Of a DNA stretch of 64,000 nucleotides, positions 57,075 to 64,000 are shown piece by piece. A program made the position numbers and the translations under genes. The notes beneath the pieces were generated by a model that was not told where the DNA came from, did not search any database, and was given only the letters and a program-made list of their open reading frames with translations. Origin of the DNA: Paramarasmius palmivorus (Eukaryota > Basidiomycota > Agaricomycetes > Agaricales > Marasmiaceae); assembly GCA_037176845.1 (NCBI GenBank), contig JAYKXP010000097.1, positions 62,001-126,000 on the forward strand. The letters are read 5' to 3'. The stretch's first letter is position 1, and the number at the start of each line of letters is the position of its first letter.

Positions 57075-60000
57075 ATGGCACGGCTTCGCAAGGAAAAGGG
57101 CGGAAAGAGTCAATCTGGACCAAAAACTGTTTCTGGCAAATCGAAACACAGCAAGAAGGACGACACTGTCTTGAAGGATCAAATCGCTCGCCTCGGCGGG
57201 ACAGACGCAGATTTCGATTTATTAAAAGACGTGGATGAGAATGTTTCATCTGGGGTATCTGCCGTAGATGTGAGTATTATATTGTATTGCAGAGACCGGT
57301 CGGCTGACATCCAACAACTTACTTTGCAGCCAAAACTCGCCCAAGATGTTTCTAAATTCTTGAAGGATCTCAATTTTGACACACCCGCATCTGAGGCACC
57401 AAAGCCCTCTATCGAGAAGCTCAAAAAAGACAAGAAAGAAAAGAAAAAAGAAGCCAAGGCGAAAGGTCGCGACGGGGAGGAGTCATCTTCACCGGTGAAG
57501 GAGAAGAAAGACAAGAAGGATAGGAAAGACAAGAAGGGAAAGAAGGAGAAGGATGCAGGTGATACGACTAGTGGACCCTCGAAACACACGCCCCTCGAAG
57601 AAAACGAACTTGAACCTGAAAAACCCAAAGTCGAGCTTCCTAAACAAGTGACATTCAACTCGGACTCGTCCTTCGTGTTCCACCCGACATCCCAGTGGTA
57701 TACTGCTGTTCCCGGACTGAAGCCTTCACCGAAACCTCTTCCCACAGCAACTCCTTCTCAGCTACAAACTCTGACTTCGAAGGCTGCAGACCTTCACGCT
57801 GCAGATATCAATACGTTCAAAACATCCGCTAATAGTTCATCCCACACGGAGGCTAGTTTCCTGTCGAAGATAATACAGTCGGGTACGCTGTCGGACAGGC
57901 TCAGTGCCCTCACGCTACTGGTCCAAAGTAGCCCGGTTCACAACATAAAGGCGCTAGAGACTTTGAAGGGAATGGCTGAACGCGGAAAAGGGAAGGGCGG
58001 CCGAGAAGAGAGCCTCAAAGCACTACGATGCATTGTGGATTGGTGGGTCGGTGGTGGAGCACCGGATCGTAAACTCAAGTGAGTTCTTTATCAAAAAACT
58101 TTACTTCTGTGTCTGACAGCGCACTCCTGCAAGGTACTTCCGCGACCAGCCACTGTTACACACATCCGTGACCGATGAACATCTCGTAGCGTGGTATTTC
58201 GAGGATTGGCTGAAGAAATACTTCTTCTCTATCCTTCGAATACTAGAGCAATTCTCTTTGGACCCTTTGGTCTATGTGCGAATGCAAACGCTAAGTCTGA
58301 TCTTCACTCTGCTTCGTGACAAGTCAGAGCAAGAGCAGAACTTACTACGCTTGCTTGTCAACAAATTGGTGAGCCACCTTGTACTCTGGTTAGTCTATCA
58401 GAAAGATTGACCTATACCACCAGGGAGATACCGAAAAGTCTGTTTGCTCTCGCGCTTCATACCACATTCTCCAACTTCTACAGACACATCCGTCCATGAA
58501 GACAGTAGTGGTCCGAGAGATCATCTCTCTGGTGCTTCGGCCCCCAGCCCCGACAGCTGCTGCGACTGTTTCCGCCGCTGCGGCTGCCGTTGCAGCGGGC
58601 ATAGCTCCACCCCCTTCCCATGTCGCCAACCGTAAAATCAAGTTCTCAGACGATGCTGATTCGCCGAGTACTTCGCACTCCGCCAAAGGCAAAGGCAAAA
58701 CCCCTGCTCCAGAGAAGAAACCCACGAATACGCACGCGAGGTATTATGCTACCATCACGTTCAACCAAATTGTGCTCACACCTGGTGATCGCGACGTCGC
58801 GCTCAAACTGGTCGATGTGTACTTTGAGATGTTCAAGGAGTTACTCGGAGAGGGAGACAGTCACGAAGGTGAAGAAGAGGAGATCCAAGGCTCCGATAAG
58901 AAGGGGAAGGGCAAAGAAATTGCCCTGGACAAAAAGGGTCGCGTCATGGATGGTAAAAGAGGCGCAAAGGCCAAAGGAAAGGGAAAAGGACACGCAAGTA
59001 AAGGTGCCGCTGGGTTTGAAGAAATCGAGGACGAGAACTCGAGGCTCATATCTGCAATCCTTACCGGAGTAAATCGATCGTTACCTTTTGCAAAGATCGA
59101 CACAAACGATGCTGGGTATGTGATCATTGCACTTATCGCGGATGAATAAGACTTGACTTTATGATGTGCTAGGTTCATGAATCACATTGACACACTCTTT
59201 TTGATCACGCATACCTCTACGTTTAACATCTCGTTGCAAGCCCTCGTTCTACTTCAACAGATTTCGTCTTCAATGTCAGGGGAAGGGTCTTCCAAATCAT
59301 CCGTTGCGGCTAAGTCGATAACGGATCGCTATTATCGAACATTGTATTCTTCACTGCACGACAACCGACTTGCCACTTCTTCGAAGCAAGCGATGTATCT
59401 CAACTTGCTCTTCAAATCAATAAAAGCCGACGCCGGTAACCTGGACAATGAAAGAATCAAGGCTCTTGTACGGAGATTTGTACAGGTTCTGGTATCTGGC
59501 GGCAATGGTGCCACAGAGTTTGTTGCAGGGGGTTTATACCTGCTGGGAGAAGTGGGTCCTCTTTCTTTGACTACAAACTGCCTTCTAATAGTGTATTTCA
59601 GCTCTTCAGTACAGTTCCTGGCCTGCGTAGTATCGTGAACGAATCCGAAAAATCAGATGCTGAATCCTACGATCCCCGCAAAAGAGATCCTCAATTTGCG
59701 CATGCATCTTCGTCGCCTCTGTGGGAATTGGTATGTCTCCCTTGCTTCAACTTGTGATTTATGAGTTGAACCGATCTTGTTACCGTCAGGTACCGCTTCT
59801 ACATCATTATCACCCAGCAATATCGCTCCATGCTCGGCAACTACTCACGTCGCAGCCCCTCACAGCTGGTGCCGATCTATCCTTGAACACACTTTCGCAT
59901 TTCTTGGATAGATTTGTCTATAAAAATCCCAAGAAAACTCCCTCGGACGGGAATGGTCCAAAAGGCAAAGGTGTTAGCGCAATGCAGCCCGCTGGGAGTG

Positions 60001-60887
60001 CGTTAGAAGGTGTCAAATTGGTCAAGGGCGAGACAGCTGCTAGCGGGGAAATGTTAATGAACGAGGAACAGTTTCTGAAGAAGAAGGCTGAAGATGTGCC
60101 AGTTGACCAGGTGTGTGCCAAAACGAACCATCTTTACTCGAGCCTTATGCATACTCTTTCCGACAGCTATTCTTCCACAAATTCTTTCAAAGAAAACGTG
60201 AAAGAGAACAAGCCAAGACTAAGGGTTCCAAAAAGGTGGGACAGGATAGTGATGAATCCGATCCGGACGCTTCGGATGAGGGTGAGGAGATGGACCTGAC
60301 AGGTGACGAAGCCGAGCAGGCAAAGAAGGGGAGCGCAGAGGAAGATGACAATGACGACGATGATAGCGACAATGATGAAGATGAGATCTGGAAGGTGGGT
60401 TCTAACATGCCACATCTTTCCTTTCGAGCCACTAACGCTCTTCTAGGCTATGAAAGCGAGCATGCCCAAGGCCGACGGCGATGATGACCTGCTGGATGTA
60501 TCCGACATGGACGATGATGATATACCGTCAGGCTTGGATATGAGCGATATAGACATAGACGACGACGAATCTTCTGGTGGGGGTCTGGAAGAAGAGGAAG
60601 AGACAGACGGTGACCAAGAGGAGGATGGCCTCTCGTTGGCTGAACAGTCCGACAACGAAGATCTCGTTCCTCTTGACGATATCCCGCAAGGTTTAATTGA
60701 ATACGACGGCTCGGATGCTGACAGTGAGGAAGAGTGGCAAGGCATAGATGAGGGAGCAGTCAGTAAAAAACGAAAAAGGAAAGATGAAGAGGCGAGTAAG
60801 AGAAAGAAACCGAGATCTTTACCCACTTTCGCTAGCTATGAGGATTACGCTAAGATGATAGAGGAAGGTCCCGAGGATGATATATAG
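57075..60887 (+). CDS. mak21: Ribosome biogenesis protein MAK21/NOC1 (CBF/CEBPZ family)
   Basis: Nine exons (57075-57269, 57330-58078, 58134-58368, 58424-59115, 59173-59551, 59602-59730, 59790-60110, 60167-60394, 60447-60887) give 1122 residues. The N-terminus is Lys-rich with nucleolar-type KKDKKEKKKEAKAK and KKDKKDRKDKKGKKEK runs. The HEAT-like core includes ALRCIVDWWVGGGAPDRKLK, YFEDWLKKYFFSILRILEQF, RYYATITFNQIVLTPGDRDV, ILTGVNRSLPFAKID, and the CBF domain ITDRYYRTLYSSLHDNRL with AMYLNLLFKSIKAD and PLLHHYHPAISLHARQLL. The tail is very acidic (DEEDEIW-type, DMSDIDIDDDESS) and ends PTFASYEDYAKMIEEGPEDD, as in the yeast and human proteins. Mak21 and Noc2 chaperone early pre-60S particles in the nucleolus. 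It is followed after 115 bp by PRP43, another ribosome-assembly factor. Confidence 0.95.
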
Positions 60888-61002
60888 GATGTATTACTTA
60901 CAGTAGCAGAGATATACATTCGGTTTAGTCAAAATAATTGAAGCGTACAACGAACGTGCTACACCGTGACAGGCGTTACTTTGTTTTTCTCCCTTTCTCT
61001 TC

Positions 61003-63768
<2,766 letters not shown>

Positions 63769-63915
63769 CATCTTAATATAGACTCAGAGGGTCCTGGATT
63801 CTAGAGTATGGGTGTGTTGTACGTACTGTATTCGTCCGAATTGGATAATTGTTGCTTCTTATATATGTAAAGACGATAATAAAAAACAAGCTAGTAAAGG
63901 TTACGGGGAAGGTAC

Positions 63916-64000
63916 TTAATCTTCCTCCATTTTCACGTCGTCGTCTCCTCGCCCGCGTAGAGGCCATTCAACAAGGCGGACCTAATAGGAAATTAAGTTA
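63916..64000 (-). CDS. Partial gene, C-terminal exon with acidic tail
   Basis: Reading into the window on the minus strand, a likely TAG acceptor at 63984-63982 is followed by an exon (63981-63916) that encodes VRLVEWPLRGRGDDDVKMEE then Asp and a TAA stop. Acidic tails of this sort are common and not diagnostic. The rest of the gene lies outside the window. It is convergent with PRP43. Confidence 0.4.

Overview
The window is nuclear DNA of a filamentous basidiomycete, most likely an Agaricomycete. The evidence is dense short spliceosomal introns (mostly 45-65 nt, about 130 traced by hand), class I hydrophobins, a pheromone-type MAP kinase, a Rua1-type regulator and a DUF3669 protein. No prokaryotic features, tRNA genes, rRNA genes or CRISPR arrays were seen. 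All exon boundaries were inferred by reading GT-AG (occasionally GC-AG) introns against remembered family motifs. In most genes the spliced length is an exact multiple of three.

Layout. Positions 1-20.8 kb are a housekeeping block: a cut-off gene with a mitochondrial-looking N-terminus (-), a DUF3669 protein (-), chaperonin subunit CCT2 (+), a Fus3/Kss1-type MAP kinase (+), a type II peroxiredoxin (+), ribosome assembly factor Rsa4/NLE1 (+), a membrane protein with a signal peptide (+), ornithine carbamoyltransferase (+), signal peptidase subunit SPC3 (-), a kinesin with a TPR-like tail (+) and a Pro/Ser-rich protein (-). Positions 20.8-28.1 kb are accessory. After 3.5 kb of gene-poor DNA comes an intact penicillin-acyltransferase-like gene (-), followed by a scrambled, partly decayed duplication that interleaves pieces of this gene with pieces of the 5' end of its neighbour, a Rua1-type regulator (+).

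Positions 30-46 kb hold a Chs4/Skt5-like Sel1-repeat protein (+), condensin SMC2 (-), two tandem hydrophobin genes (the first broken by four extra bases), a membrane-anchored bicupin (+), a Ptc7-type phosphatase (-) and a mitochondrial-type asparaginyl-tRNA synthetase (+). Positions 46-55 kb hold a kinase-like gene (-), a P450 (+), a secreted BBE-type FAD oxidoreductase (-), a possible gene remnant and a tautomerase (-). The last three enzymes could form a small metabolic group, but this is only an inference. Positions 55.2-57 kb hold an inverted-repeat/hairpin element. Positions 57-64 kb carry two ribosome-biogenesis genes in tandem, MAK21/NOC1 and the DEAH helicase PRP43, the latter with an apparent one-base frameshift, and then the tail of a cut-off gene (-).

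The strongest items for a second look are the mosaic duplication (24.3-28.1 kb), the PRP43 frameshift, the broken hydrophobin copy, the hairpin repeat family, and the GC-AG introns, one of which is in frame and stop-free. I did not find a clearly new multi-gene system.
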